DNA of 64,000 nucleotides from Toxorhynchites rutilus septentrionalis (GCF_029784135.1 NC_073746.1:252530494-252594493), one strand, 5' to 3'; shown: positions 1-11,357, numbered from the stretch's first letter. Numbers and translations are program-made. Notes: generated from the sequence alone by a model not told the origin.

Positions 1-417
1 GATTTTGTTGCGATTCAGCAGCGATTCACATGCGTCGATACGGTCAAAGATGTTTTTTTGCGTCAACGTGTGTGGCACCCATACATCGAGCTTCTTTGTG
101 AATTCAAGCTTCTTCAAATGGTTAATAACGGTTTGATGACTTATCCCCAGCTCTTGGCCGATGCTACGGCTGCTACTATGTCGGTCTTTCTCGGCTAATT
201 CAGCGATTTTGTCCCAATTTTCGACGACAGGCCTTCTGGAGCGTGGCGCATCTTCGACGACCTCTACACCAGAACGAAACCATCGTTGTGCGGTGGAAAT
301 GGAAACTGTATCGGGTCCATAAACTGCACAAATTTTATTGGCAGCTTGAGATGCATTTTTGCCTTTGTCATAGTAGTACTGTAAAATATGTCGGATTTTC
401 TCTTTATTTTGCTCCAT
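1..417 (-). CDS. mariner transposase, N-terminal part (partial)
   Basis: The visible 139 codons begin MEQNKEKIRHILQ and carry the N-terminal paired helix-turn-helix DNA-binding region, followed by the conserved motif WVPHTLTQKN that links to the catalytic domain. The catalytic aspartates lie beyond the window edge, so function cannot be judged. The frame is open throughout. The start is set by homology to the complete copy at 32822. The only clear lesion is an in-frame loss of three residues after the QRWF helix. The protein would bind the terminal repeat of the element and catalyse cut-and-paste transposition if complete. Confidence 0.85.
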   Translation of the reverse strand, partial: MEQNKEKIRHILQYYYDKGKNASQAANKICAVYGPDTVSISTAQRWFRSGVEVVEDAPRSRRPVVENWDKIAELAEKDRHSSSRSIGQELGISHQTVINHLKKLEFTKKLDVWVPHTLTQKNIFDRIDACESLLNRNKI

Positions 418-602
418 ACTTGCGACACTATAACTCACGAACGACTTAACCAAACAAAACACTATCAAGGACTATATTATATCAAGGACTATATTATTAC
501 CTTTCCAACAAGCTATAGTTTGACTCGATACAATGAATACAACTAGAACTACGCGCTTACAACGACACCTCGCGGAAATACCGCAGGACTTTTTTGACAG
601 CC
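1..602 (-). mobile_element. mariner element, copy cut by window edge
   Basis: Second copy of the mariner at 31733-33002; base 1 corresponds to base 32397 of that copy. Only the transposase 5' half and the terminal repeat are inside the window. The terminus ends at 602 with the same 27-bp inverted terminal repeat and is followed by TA (603-604), the expected mariner target. The transposase frame runs from an ATG at 415-417 (minus) to base 1 without a stop, about 139 codons. Relative to the complete copy it lacks three codons (QRF, after QRWF) and has a few substitutions. A short direct repeat replaces part of the 5' untranslated segment near 463-497. Confidence 0.93.
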
Positions 603-994
603 TAATATTTAGAGTTCGATCGTAAACATGTCAAGTTGCACCGTGAAACAGATATAGAGATTGATTTTCGAGATTTCTTTTTCTGTGTGGCTCTAGACAA
701 CGAACCGTCAGCAGCGCATGTTAGAACTGAGAGTTAATTTGAAAATTTTCAAATTGGGTTTTTGTTATTTCTCTGCTCTACTGAAAAATTTGGGTGAGTA
801 TTAACAGCGATTTACTTCACTGTGTTCAACTGACGTTGAAGATGTCGATCGCATTGCAATATGGGCTACAGGTAATTCAGTACATTACGCTGATGTATAC
901 TACGCAATATAATAGATATATAGTAAAACGGGTTTTCTTTCTGGAAACGTGGACGGAAGCGTTGTCTTGCTAAGATAAAACCGGCTCATCTAAA

Positions 995-1703
995 CCAGGG
1001 ATTCTCAAAGAGGACAAAGTATACGAACATATACGAAACCTGAGTTATTATTTAACACAAGTTCTTTCTTGAAACTTTCATGTGAATGTATAAGTCATGT
1101 TACGTAAACCAACTTGTTATAAGAATGACTAATTTCAGTAGAAAGTATTATTGTTGTAATCAGGGTTGCCAACTATAATTTTACAAAATCAGGAAGAACG
1201 AAAATAAAAATCAGGATAAATCAGGATAGCTCATAATGCGTTGTCCGAAAAGTTAATGTCGACTTTTGGGAAAACAAAAACATGATTTTTAGTCAAAGCA
1301 TTATAATTTAATTTTGTATCCATGGTTCTGTTTCACAATTTTCGTCATCTTTCACACAACTTAAATATTCTATCCTCCCAGAACATGTTTGCTTCCTCGT
1401 CAAGATATCAGGGAGCGTGCTAAAAAGTCTGGGAAATCCTGAAAATTCAGGAAGGTTGGCATCTCTGGTTGTAATTCGAATTAATAACTATTAATTACAC
1501 TTGGTATATACCGAATTATATATTTTTTATGAGGAAATGTACTCAAGTTTACATACTTAACCAACCACAAAGTTTTTGAATTGGTAAGTATGTTGAATGA
1601 ATAAAATAAAAATAAAATTTTCAAAGCAATTTGCTATAGGGGTCGATGGTATCACTTCATTCTGGAAAAGGGTCTCTTGCTCAAAATAGTTTGAGAATTC
1701 CTG
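995..1703. mobile_element. hAT-like non-autonomous element
   Basis: The ends form an imperfect inverted repeat: CAGGGATTCTCAAA at 995 and its complement, ending at about 1703. The right part (about 1630-1700) matches the right end of the larger element at 26178-29058 (a GGGGTC...TCTGGAAAAGG...GGTCTCTTGC pattern). CAGnGNTTCTCAAA ends are typical of hAT MITEs. No convincing 8-bp target duplication was seen. A second MITE is nested inside. No coding capacity. Confidence 0.55.
1162..1468. mobile_element. nested MITE with CAGGGTTGCCA ends
   Basis: The inverted ends are CAGGGTTGCCAACT at about 1163 and GGTTGGCATCTCTGG near 1453-1467. The interior has repeated ATCAGGA motifs. A partial relative in opposite orientation lies at about 41345-41480, sharing the TATCAGGGAGCGTGC segment. 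It sits inside the hAT-like element 995-1703, so it is the younger insertion. Confidence 0.5.
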
Positions 1704-2714
1704 ACTTGCACGATCTTCTAGGTACGGAATACGTCCTACAGAAGTTCTAGTTCTCGGAATTCATTCTGGCGTAAATCCAGCAACCTTCCTTGGGGGGTGA
1801 GAATGGGTCAAAGAAGGAAGTTTTCGAATTGTCTAGACCAGCCATACTCAACCTGCGGCCCATTGGGCTTTTCTGGTTGGCCCATCTGGTGTTACTTCAT
1901 TTCTCATGTGTAACATTCGCGAACTAATTAGATAATCATACCAATCGAATTGGAAATTCTCTAAGATAAGTTTGATATGCTCAACATTTCGATTCCCGTA
2001 AATGGTTTAAGTTAACGAAAATTGAAAGCATTCCCATTTTAAACATTTGTTCTGTGATTGGTCATACCCAAGGTCGAGAGTTTAGTTTTCCAAATTGGCC
2101 TTTTACAAGAAAGAAAACGAATTGAGAAATTTTAAATCCTTTATAATACAAAACATCATCATCCTCATTCAAGTCGCAGTCTCGCTCCAGCTAGCAGACA
2201 GCAGTATTTCTCAATGCTGATGTCACATACAGCGGTTTTGCTCGATACAAAGGAAGCATGGAAGATAGATATCGCACTCAGTGGTGCAATTTTGTTCGGT
2301 GGAATAACCGCGACGATTTTTATGCCGTCTGGTGGATAGTGCTCCTGTATTTTTGCACCACATCATTTGTACATCTGAGGTGATAGATTATAATGTCGAA
2401 AGCGAGAGCGTTACGTTTGGGCTGTGTTTTGAGCGTTAACGCCACTTTGTCGACTGAACAAAATGATGTGACAACCACTTCATTCGAAAGATAAAAGATG
2501 TATGAGTGATATTTGTTACTTATTGAAATAAAAATTTATTTCAAAAGCCAAAAAACTGCATTGTAAGCAAAGTATTGGAATCACATAAATCTCTAAATAT
2601 GGGTACCTGCATGAAATGTTGTCTTAGTCAAGATTGGTCAGCGGTAGATACTTGTCGTCGGCTGACAGTGAAAGCACTATAAATATTGTGCTCGCCTAGA
2701 ACACCGTCAGTTTC
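1704..2714. other. intergenic, mostly unrecognised
   Basis: No gene is visible. About 2395-2560 resembles 35560-35730 and, inverted, 46540-46660: all share an AGCGTTA segment followed by TTCATTCGAAAGATAAAA, so it is a relic of a dispersed repeat. The rest is unremarkable AT-rich sequence. Confidence 0.5.
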
Positions 2715-2716
2715 TA

Positions 2717-3863
2717 AAGGGTGTGTCACATCAAATTGCATCACGGAAAAAACGCTGTAGAAATTCGCCCAGTAGACCGATCCTTTTGAAAATTTTAGAC
2801 AGTAAAATAAAAACTATTAAACAACTTTTGGCATTTTCTTTTTATTCATACTTCGAGCCCAAGCCCGTATGCTCGCAACTTCCTCTTTACCCCGTCCATA
2901 AGGTTCTGTACAACGTCAGGTTGTAGTTTTTTTGAACAGAAATCCATTTTCTCTTGAAGTTCGCCTCCGATTTAACAACTTTTGGGTTCTTCCGGAGGGC
3001 CTGCTTCATAATCGCCCAAAATTTCTCTATTGGGCGAAACTCCGGCGCGTTGGACGGGTTCATTTCCTTTGGCACGAAGGTGACCCCGTTGGCTTCGTAC
3101 CACTCCAACACGTCCTTTGAATAGTGGCACGAAGCGAGATCCGGCCAGAAGATGGTCGGGACCTCGTGCTGCTTCAATAGTGGTAGTAAGCGCTTCTGTA
3201 GGCTGAATTTGTCGGAGAAGAACAACAGGCCCGGCAGCTGACGAAAGTACGCTTTGACGTAGGTTTCGTCGTCCATTACCAGGCAATGCGGCTACGTCAG
3301 CATTTCGGTGTACAGCTTCCGGGCTCGCGTCTTCCCCACCATGTTTTGCCTTTCGTCGCGGTTAGGGGCCTTCTGAACCTTGTATGTACGCAGGCCCTCC
3401 CGCTGCTTGGTCCGCTGGACGAATGAACTTGACAAATTCAGCTTATTGGCGACATCCCGGACCGAACTTCTCGGATCACGTCTAAACTGCTTAACTACGC
3501 GCTTGTGATCTTTTTCACTGACGGAGCATCCATTTTTTCCGTTCTTCACCTTCCGGTCGATGGTTAGGTTCTCGAAGTAACGTTTTAGTACTCTGCTGAC
3601 CGTGGATTGAACGATTCCCAGCATCTTACCGGTGTTCCGATGTGACAACTCTGGATTTTCGAAATGAGTGCGCAGGATTAATTCACGACGCTCTTTTTCG
3701 TTCGACGACATTTTTCCAAATTTACGAAAAATTTACAGTGAAGCATGGCCAACGTGATCTATACACTCTTATCTGATTATAAGCGAAAGCTGAAGATATA
3801 ATTCCTAAAAATAAAATTTCTACAGCGTTTTTTCCGTGATGCAATTTGATGTGACACACCCTT
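2717..3863 (-). mobile_element. DD37E (ITmD37E-type) Tc1/mariner-superfamily transposon
   Basis: The terminal inverted repeats of about 48 bp are practically perfect (2717-2766 and 3814-3863, outer sequence AAGGGTGTGTCACATC). The element is flanked by TA on both sides (2715-2716 and 3864-3865). It carries one transposase frame on the minus strand. The catalytic spacing is 37 residues between the second Asp and the Glu, diagnostic of the ITmD37E family first described from mosquitoes. Total 1147 bp. Confidence 0.93.
2887..3711 (-). pseudogene. ITmD37E transposase, one nonsense codon and shortened
   Basis: The frame starts at MSSNEKERRELILRTHF (3711) with N-terminal helix-turn-helix repeats. 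It meets a single in-frame TAG at 3292-3294, then continues in the same frame through VMDDETYVKAYF (first catalytic Asp), WPDLASCHYS (second Asp) and RPIEKFW (Glu) to a stop at 2887-2889. Exactly 37 residues separate the second Asp from the Glu. The whole frame is about 274 residues, shorter than usual for the family (roughly 330-350). The region between the first and second catalytic motifs is compressed, which suggests an in-frame internal deletion of several dozen codons. It is therefore an inactive but young-looking copy; the perfect terminal repeats could still be mobilised in trans. Confidence 0.9.
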
Positions 3864-3865
3864 TA

Positions 3866-4740
3866 TTTTGATACTATGTTGAACGGACGTGCAAAATTTT
3901 TCCCCTGAGAATTCATTCTCAGAATATGAACGAATGACGGACAGAAGCAAAACAGAAGAGAAATATTAAATAGGACGTACCGCATCAGTTTCCATATCGT
4001 TAAGTAGAGATTTTTTGTGCATGATTGAATCATTTTGAATAAAAACATTTTTATATTAAAAATTTCGAAGCATTAAAACTTAAAACTTTCTCAGTTAATT
4101 CGAGTCTAGTCTTGAAAAAGGCTAATTTAGAAAACTGTACTAAACACTCGTCCTTGTGAAAGGTCATATGGAAGGCCTCGCTGCCGCTGTCTGGATGACT
4201 GATGAATCGTGAATGTCTTATTGGTGACTTTTGTCCGATCGATCATTCAATTGTCGTGAGTTAGAGCTTTGTTCCGGATTAGAGATGGCATCAAAGTACA
4301 GCGCATTTCAAGACGGATGCGAAGGCATTTTTAGCGGTGCGAGCTGCAGCGGTTGCTGTCGCTATCGCTACCACCACATAGCTGAATTCAATTTTCTATA
4401 ACCGTTCTGCGTGCTCTATAAAGCAATGATTTTTGGAGCGTTGGAGAAGTAAATTTCTTAAGAAACACTAAAAAACTTAATCTGTAAATGTTTAAAAAAT
4501 CTGTAAATGTCTTTGCATATTCGAAATGGTTTTAAAATAACTTCACAAATTCACATGTCTCCTAACTGATTAGTTCAGTGATCTTACAACAATTAGTTCA
4601 GTGATCTTATTAGCCACTGGTTACAGTACATCCCCTCAATAGCTGCCGCTAGTTCTGTCTCTATCAGCATTGGTACGGAAGTAAATCGTAGAAGAAGCGA
4701 TCCAAATGTTGACATTATGTTTAAAAAAATGGTCTTCGGT
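3866..4740. other. intergenic, nothing recognised
   Basis: AT-rich sequence without convincing coding potential. A small tandem duplication of TTAGTTCAGTGATCTTA occurs near 4570-4610. Confidence 0.5.
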
Positions 4741-4797
4741 GAGATTAAAATCGATGTCTAATGAAAAACAGATCTACAAAAAGTTTTTCTAAGGAGT

Positions 4798-5286
4798 AAT
4801 TCCAAATGAAATCGACAAATGACAAAACATGAGTATTTTTGATTCGAATGAAAGTGTGTATTCCGTTTGGGTTAGAGGAAATATGAGTTTTCCACAGCAA
4901 TTGGGAATTTTTTGACTCAAGCGTAACTTTTGAAAAGGGCGTATCGATTTGAGTAAGAGAAATCTTTGATAATTTGTATCTCAAAAACTATGAGTCGTAC
5001 CGAAATAGTGTCTTAGAAAGAGTTATAGAGTATTGATGGTTGAATATGAAAAAATGTACACTGAGAAAAAAAATTAGTACTCTTTTTTTTTTACAAAATT
5101 TACAATATCCAGAATACATATTTTTTTATTTTTTTTTCAATTTTTTCATACAAAATAGAAGTCATGCAGAAAATTTAAAAAATGGGCCCAAGATGGTAAA
5201 ACTATTATCAATCTCCTTCTAAATGTAGCCATTCTCGAAATATTTAAAAATATTTTTTTGTAATTTATTGTCTTTTTTAAAGTAAA
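4798..5286 (+). repeat. left arm of large inverted repeat
   Basis: This arm is complementary to 6512-7143. The match runs from AATTCCAAATGAAATCG (4798) to TTTAAAGTAAA (5286), interrupted only by small gaps in the A/T tracts. A direct partial second copy follows at 5390-5763. No coding capacity; probably a foldback or long-TIR element. Confidence 0.75.
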
Positions 5287-5389
5287 TAATCCCTTTTAAT
5301 ATGTTTGTCGTGTTATACCGTTATGTTCATGAAATTTTATGAATTTGCTTATAATTTCCAACAACTTTTCCAAATACATCATCATGGTT

Positions 5390-5763
5390 CATTTTTTGAC
5401 TCAAGCTTAACTTTTCAAAAGGGCGTATTGATTTGAGTAAGAGAAATCTTTGATAATTTATATCTAAAGAAATATGAGTCGTACCGAAATAGTGTCTTAG
5501 AAAGAGTTATAGAGTATTGATGGCTTCATTTGAAAAAAAATATACACTGAGAAGAAAAATTAGTACTCTTTTTTTATTTACAAAATAAAATTTTAATTTG
5601 CGATATAAAAAAAATATGTATTTTTTAATATTTTTTTCAATTTTTTCATATAAAATAGAAGTCATGCAGAAAATTTAAAAAATGGGCCCAAGATGGTAAA
5701 ACTATTTTTGACGAAATTTGTGGAGCATCGAATTTTTAGGAATTTTCGAAACTTCGAACTTTT
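5390..5763 (+). repeat. direct partial duplicate of the left arm
   Basis: It repeats the segment TTTTGACTCAAGC...CAAGATGGTAAAACTA of the 4798-5286 arm in the same orientation. It then continues into a stretch (about 5705-5763) that is matched only in the right arm 6660-6725. The arm was thus duplicated in part next to the Helitron. Confidence 0.7.
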
Positions 5764-5768
5764 GTTAA

Positions 5769-5770
<2 letters not shown>

Positions 5771-5841
<71 letters not shown>

Positions 5842-6511
5842 GGAGTGATGTCTGTCTGTCTGATTCTTATGGACTCGGAAACTACTGAACCAATCGACAT
5901 GAAAATTGGTAAGTAGGGGTTTTTGGGGCCGGGGAAGGTTTTCGTGACAGTTTGAGACCACTCCCCCCTCTCTAAGGGGGGATACAAATGAAACATAAAT
6001 TTCTGCATTACTCGGAAATAAATCAAGCAAACGAAACTAAAGTTGGCATGTGAAGGTTTTAGGGTGCAATAAATGTTTCTATGGTGAATAGACACTCCTC
6101 CCCTCTCTAAGGGGTGAATGCCATACAAATAAAACTCAAACTTCTGCAAAACTCGAGAAATGATCAAGCAAATTGAGCCAAATTTGGGATGTGAGGGTTT
6201 TTGGGTACGAGAAATGTTTCTATGATGGTATGACACCCTTCCCTCCTCTGGAATGGAGAGTGGTCCCATAAAAATAATACACATATTTCAGTCAAACATG
6301 ACAATTGAAATTTCAGAAAACTCTATAAAAAAATGGAAAAGTTCGAAAAATTCAATTCACATATGTTCTACAAATACATATTGACAAGCGTTATTAGTCC
6401 ATTTGATTTTTGCTCTAACGAAATTGATCTTCGTTCGAAAGTGGAAAGAAAACGTGGATGTGATAACAAAAAATAAATTTTGGGCGAGACGAAGTTTGCC
6501 GGGTCAGCTAG
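5771..6511 (+). mobile_element. non-autonomous Helitron (Helentron-like), copy A
   Basis: The 3' end reads GACGAAGTTTGCCGGGTCAG-CTAG at 6489-6511, a CTRR terminus with the G/C-rich hairpin just before it, and is identical to that of copy B at 48062. The 5' part starts with a (TA)n tract and ATGGAGTGATGTCTGTCTGT. The interior holds about three diverged tandem units of roughly 120-130 bp (CATACAAAT...AACTCGAG...GGTTTT...CTCCCCTCTCTAAGGGG). No Rep/helicase is encoded. It has inserted between the arms of the inverted repeat 4798-7143. Confidence 0.85.
5774..5838. repeat. (TA)n microsatellite
   Basis: About 65 bp of uninterrupted TA dinucleotides at the 5' end of Helitron copy A. It creates a spurious Ile-Tyr repeat in any translated frame. 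Confidence 0.97.
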
Positions 6512-7143
6512 TTTACTTTAAAAAAGACAATAAATTAGAAATATTTTTTTAAATATTTCGAGAATGGCTACATTTAGAAGGAGATTGATAATAACCTTTT
6601 TTGTTTCAAATCACATCAGGATTCATAATTTGTTGCTAAAAATTATTGTTAACATACAAAAATTCGAAGTTTCGAAAATTCCTAAAAACTCGATGTTCCA
6701 CAAAGTTCGACAAAAATAGTTTTACCATCTTGGGCCCATTTTTTTAATTTTCTGCATGACTTCTATTTTGTATGAAAAAATTAAAAAAAAATTAAAAATA
6801 TGTATTTTGAATATTGCAAATTGAATTTTTATTTTGTAAATAAAAAAAAGGGTACTAATTTTTTTCTCAGTGTACATTTTTTTCATATTCAACCATCAAT
6901 ACCCTATAACTCTTTCTAAGACACTATTTCGGTACGACTCATAGTTTTTGAGATATAAATTATCGAAGATTTCTCTTACTAAAATCAATACGCCCTTTTC
7001 AAAAGTTACGCTTGAGTAAAAAAAATCCCAATTGCTGTGAAAAACTCATATTTCCTCCAACCCAAACGGAATACACACTTTCATTGGAATCAAAAATACA
7101 AGTTTTTAAAATTTGCATTTTTAGGACGATTTCATTTGGAATT
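6512..7143 (-). repeat. right arm of large inverted repeat
   Basis: Reverse complement of 4798-5286, with an extra internal stretch (about 6600-6730) that matches the end of the duplicate at 5705-5763. It begins exactly at the Helitron CTAG terminus, so the Helitron separates the arms. Confidence 0.75.
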
Positions 7144-7987
7144 GCTGTAAGATAAAAAAAAAATCGATTATCACGATTTTCTCGAGTACAAAAGATCGAT
7201 CCGAAAAATGGGAAATTGGAATGGGAAAGATCGACCTTCTGAAAATCGATCCGAGATCGCCCAATCCTAGTTCAAGCTGTCGAATCAGTCGAGCTGTCAA
7301 ATTGCATTTCTTTGTTCCACAATGTTTTGATCGTCTTGATGTGATATCTGTGCTTTAGATTGACTTTGATAAGAACCGACGCCGTGGATCATTTCAACGA
7401 ACCTCTGCCTCTGCCTCAGGTTTTAAAATACGTTCGAAATGCCTCTTTGATTTCTCTTTCATTCACAGACACTATCGAGGCTCCGAAGCTGTGATGTCAA
7501 TTTTCCTGATTCACTGTTCCTTTGGTTTTTTTTTGTTTGCGGTCGTAGTAGGCTTATCTGAAATCTTTTGACAGCACATCGTTTAGAAAACCTGATCAGA
7601 GTACGCGTCGTAGTGGAACTTACGTTTTGAATCTGAGATTGAAGGTATTAACAAATAAAGGCAAACCGGGCACCCTCGGACTACGACAGCGCTGAATAAC
7701 ACAACTCTAACCAAAGTACTATCCGGAGAATCCGTATGTGAGAAGGTTATCGTAATTTCCTTGTCAGACGCGCTCGAAAGTTGTACAACAAGATTTTGAC
7801 GAAGTACGGAAGATACATGCTCCCAGGCTTGGATTTTTATAAGGCCAGGGGAGATGTTTCTAGCAAATTCAAAATCGTTTTCGCTAATAATTTTCCGAGA
7901 AGTTCTTGATCTGGCAATGGATTTGCAGGATTTACGGTACAAACAAGACAATGAAGTGCCTGTAGAAACGTTCTCTTCAGTTAATTA
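7144..7987. other. intergenic; W-family terminus at 7190-7270
   Basis: The segment around 7190-7270 ends GATCCGAGATCGCCCAATCC and matches the right end of the W-family element at 40435-40475. The remainder has no recognisable gene. A 122-codon open frame on the minus strand at 7583-7951 has no family features that I can name. Confidence 0.5.
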
Positions 7988-8217
7988 AGGCTCACGAAGG
8001 TCCGGTGAAGCTATGGTCAGATTTTGCAAGTTTCCACTACAATCGAGAGATGCTTCAGTGGTACCGTGACTATGGAGTCGATTACATTGAAAAAGAGCTC
8101 AATCCATCGAATTGCCCCCCGTTCCGACCAATCGAAAAGTATTGGGCAATTGTCAAGCGAAAATTGAAGAAGAGTGCCAAATTGACTCGGGATGCCTCAT
8201 TCTTCGTTCTTACATGA
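7988..8217 (+). pseudogene. DD37E transposase C-terminal fragment
   Basis: Translated: WSDFASFHYNREMLQWYRDY, then a stretch ending FRPIEKYWAIVKRKL. The Asp of SDFAS and the Glu of RPIEK are 37 residues apart, as in ITmD37E. It is clearly diverged from the element at 2717-3863, so it represents a second lineage. The catalytic core N-terminal to this and the terminal repeats are absent. Only about 70 codons remain open, ending at 8217. Confidence 0.85.
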
Positions 8218-8341
8218 TTATTCTTGGCGTGTAGGAACGATTTTGGTTGTATTTCTCAAGCTTGCGTTGAAATATCTATTTTCGATATAACGGGTCAGTC
8301 ACAAGTAGCGGGACCTAATTTAAACACGTTTGGTAAAAGTT

Positions 8342-9330
8342 TTTGACGTAGGACTACGTCTTATATGAAGGGTGTCAAATCAGAAAACAGGCTTATACTA
8401 TATGTAATGTATATGCTATACATTACAATCCAATAGTCTGTATATGGTTTCAATTGATGAAAATTGGAGGCATTCCCGTTTCCCCATACATTTGTTCCGT
8501 CCATTTGTGTGCTTTCCCGAACAGAGCTGTCAATAACGGGCAACTTATGCAGCCGCTAGAATAGAAACAACGGAGGGGGATAGCGAAAAGAGAATATTTG
8601 CATAGTAAACTCCACCCTTGCATAGTAAGTAAGCTGTCACTAGCGTATAAGTATTGCATCTCCTCTGAGGAAAGTTCCTAGAATCTTTCTGTGCCCGAAA
8701 CAACAAATGTTGCTTATTCTGCTCATTTTGTGTTTTGTATCTTCCCTCGAGCTGTGAACGCTAGCGAATATTCCACTTGAAGTGCATCTAGCATTATAAT
8801 TAACAGAACAATCCGAACCATGACAAAGCAGACGAAAAAATAGAAGAGTGCAAATGATTATAGGTCGCTTCAAGTCATCAGTGTTTGGCTTTGTGTGTGT
8901 TGCTTGTTTCCGTAGCGCAAAACTTAGAACTTGTTCATTTCCTGTACATGTGAATAGCTTACCTTCGATACTTTTAGTTGCCATTCGTATTTGCTCTCAT
9001 GCGCATCGGCTCTGTTCTGATGCAACAAGCTCCTAGCTTTGTTGATGGTTTTTACTGAGAGTCGAGAAACGATTTTTCATTAAGGTCATTCTCGCGATGT
9101 TTCATTTTTATCGCTGCAACTGTGTGCATCTGTTAGACACGTGTTTGATGCTTGTTGAATGGCGATGCACGGAAAATGCCTTTCGTTAAATACTCAGTGC
9201 AATGCGTACATTGATATAAAGAAACAAATGGTGACCTATGACCAATTAGTGTAATATTCTCGCAAAGGCAAGAAAGAATCGTAGCTTCTCGAAATGATTT
9301 TACAAAACCACGCAAGCCATTAAACCTTTT
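8342..9330 (+). repeat. degenerate X-family element
   Basis: It begins TTGACGTAGGACTACGTC followed by AAGGGTGTCAAATCAGAAA, as do the X copies at 48957 and 54260. The segment 8485-8560 (CCATACATTTGTTCCGTCC...GAACAGAGCTGTCAATAACG) matches 55160-55215 of X copy 2. The distal part (about 9190-9300) loosely matches the X 3' portion (CGCAAAGGCAAGAAAGAATC). No clean right terminus. Non-coding. Confidence 0.6.
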
Positions 9331-10075
9331 CAGGGTCCCCGGAACTTTTTACTAGAGAGTATGAAATTTAATGGGACAATTGACGAAAACACGTCTATTT
9401 GGTATGACGGTTAGATACAAGAGAAAGTTTATTCCCCTATACACTCATGGCTTGCTACAATGTCCATTCTACTAATTTATCGATTACATATCCAACATCA
9501 CCACTTAACCGATAATTTTATCGATTCCTATGGCACGTCTCCCAAGTGTCTCCCTAAACTTCAAGTTTAAGGAGTGGCGCCCAGCTGTATGGCACCCGCC
9601 ATGTTTTTGGCGCCAACATCTCAAACGTCAAAAGTATTTGTTTTCTTCAGAACAGCGATCCGCGTTGACGGCATTGAGCTTCGTTTACTAGTTTAGGGGA
9701 GCGTCAAAAAATAGCTGATTTTCAGTCGGAGTGAACGTTTTCAAAGTTAAAATTATGAATGAAAATTTGCTTTTCCATATCAAATTAGTATTCTGTTTAA
9801 ATTAAAAACATTTTTGTTTGCAGGTGGGGAAAAAGTCTCAAACAAAAATTGTTTATGAAGACAACTTTATATTATAATAAAAAAAAATCAGCAACAATGT
9901 TGGAATTGTATGGCCGTATGGCTTAATGAAAATCAGAAATACGTGTTTCTAATAATTAAATAACATTTTTTTTATCCCATTTATTTATTTATTAGGCTCA
10001 TTAGCATTTTATCTGTAACAGAGCCGGGTTTTTATCGTGTACATGTACATATGTTAATGTTTCTATAAATTGTAA
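9331..10075. other. intergenic, nothing recognised
   Basis: AT-rich sequence without a gene. A stretch near 9590-9630 (GGCGCCAACATCTC) is echoed at about 13940-13965 and may be an old repeat. Confidence 0.4.
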
Positions 10076-10463
10076 GTTACACAGTAGTAGTAGTAGCCAT
10101 TTAGGCGTTTTTAGGTTTTCTGTTCCATTACATTATGGTAAATTACACTGTAGTAGCCATTTAGGCGTAAGGGTATTCTATCTGTTCTTCCATTGTTCAG
10201 CAGACCGGACAGCGGAGACAGTTGATATTGATCATTGTTGGGTTATTTATAGAACAGCAGCCCGATGTTTCTTGCAGAGCAGAGCAGTTGTATGGATGAA
10301 TCGATCTAATTTCGACCGTGGATCGATCTCCATCGCTGATGATGGTTGCGTGGACGTAGTTATTCTAAAATAACACAAAGATGGTCAATTGAGGGCCCTG
10401 AGTTTGAACTCACGATCGATCGCTTAGTAAGCGAACGCGTTACCATGTGGCTACGAAGACCCC
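10076..10463 (-). mobile_element. tRNA-derived SINE, copy A
   Basis: Read on the minus strand, it opens with a tRNA-like head: GTAGCCACATGGTAACGCG (A-box-like), then GTGAGTTCAAACTCAGGGCC (B box). A tRNA-unrelated body follows (GATGGAGATCGATCCACGG, CTGCTCTGCTCTGCAAG), then CGCCTAAATGGCTACT, which is duplicated in tandem at the 3' end. The same head and body recur on the plus strand at 63686-64000. The head cannot fold as a full tRNA, so it is not a tRNA gene. Confidence 0.75.
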
Positions 10464-10727
10464 CAATTAAATAACATAATATGAAAATTTTCATTCAAAT
10501 TATAAAATTTGAAAACCGGCTCCGTGTCTTCTAATCTGGAAGAGATTACACTAACGAGTTTGGGACCCAAATTGTGGCCCTAATTTGAAGTCGCCACCGG
10601 ACGTCGACACCATCGCGAATTACCAATTTACCACCATCTGACATATCGTGATGTCGATGATGAACTTTTACATCAGAGGGATAGTGAGATATGCGATGAC
10701 GGTAGGTAGAGTGAGATAGCGATCATC

Positions 10728-11357
10728 GTGTCATACACCTGGTGGCGCCACTTTCGTCAAACGATCTGTCGTTTGAATATTACTGCCAACGTGCTTCAAA
10801 TCTATTATTCTCTCACAAAGCTTCTCACGAACGAAGTGATGTCGAATTACCGGGCAGTTCAGAGTCTCTGCCAAAAAGTGAAATTTTACGCGGTTCGGAG
10901 AACGACAGCTCCTGGCCTTTCGCGACCAAAATGGTCCTCATCAAGGAAAGGATTTGGTGCGCAGTGAAGGAACCACAGGAGGGCGATCAGGATGTTGCAG
11001 ACGAAATTTCAGAGCAAGCTTTGGCCACGATATGTCTTAGCATCGACCACAAGATGTACGTTGATGCTAAGACATATCGTGGTACAATGTGTACGAAACG
11101 CCAAAACTGCAAAAGAAACTTGGGATAGCTTACGTAACACGTATGATCATAGTGGTTCCACTCGGAAGATTGGCTTGTTGAGAAGGCTTACGGGAATTCG
11201 GCTGGTAGGTGCAGAACGTGATGAAGAAATCATATGTCAGACGTCTCATGAACATACGATGATAGAATCCAATGTTTTGTGCATGTTGAAGTCAAATGGG
11301 GACATGCATTCGAAGCGAAAAAAAAACGATACGAATTTTCAGATTGCATTTTCGTAA
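10728..11357 (+). pseudogene. Ty1/copia gag relic
   Basis: Two overlapping frames together encode copia-type Gag sequence: MVLIKERIWCAVKEP in one frame, then AKETWDSLRNTYDHSGSTRK and IGLLRRLTGIRL in the next. These correspond to the W...L...Y....L..L pattern of the UBN2/gag domain. A frameshift separates the parts and an inverted local duplication occurs around 11020-11080. No pol region follows and no LTRs were recognised, so it is a fragment. It has no link to neighbouring host genes. Confidence 0.75.

Noticed and set aside
5662..6284. Minus-strand frames of 122 and 182 codons with Ile-Tyr repeats
   Set aside because: They are translations of the Helitron minisatellite and the (TA)n tract.
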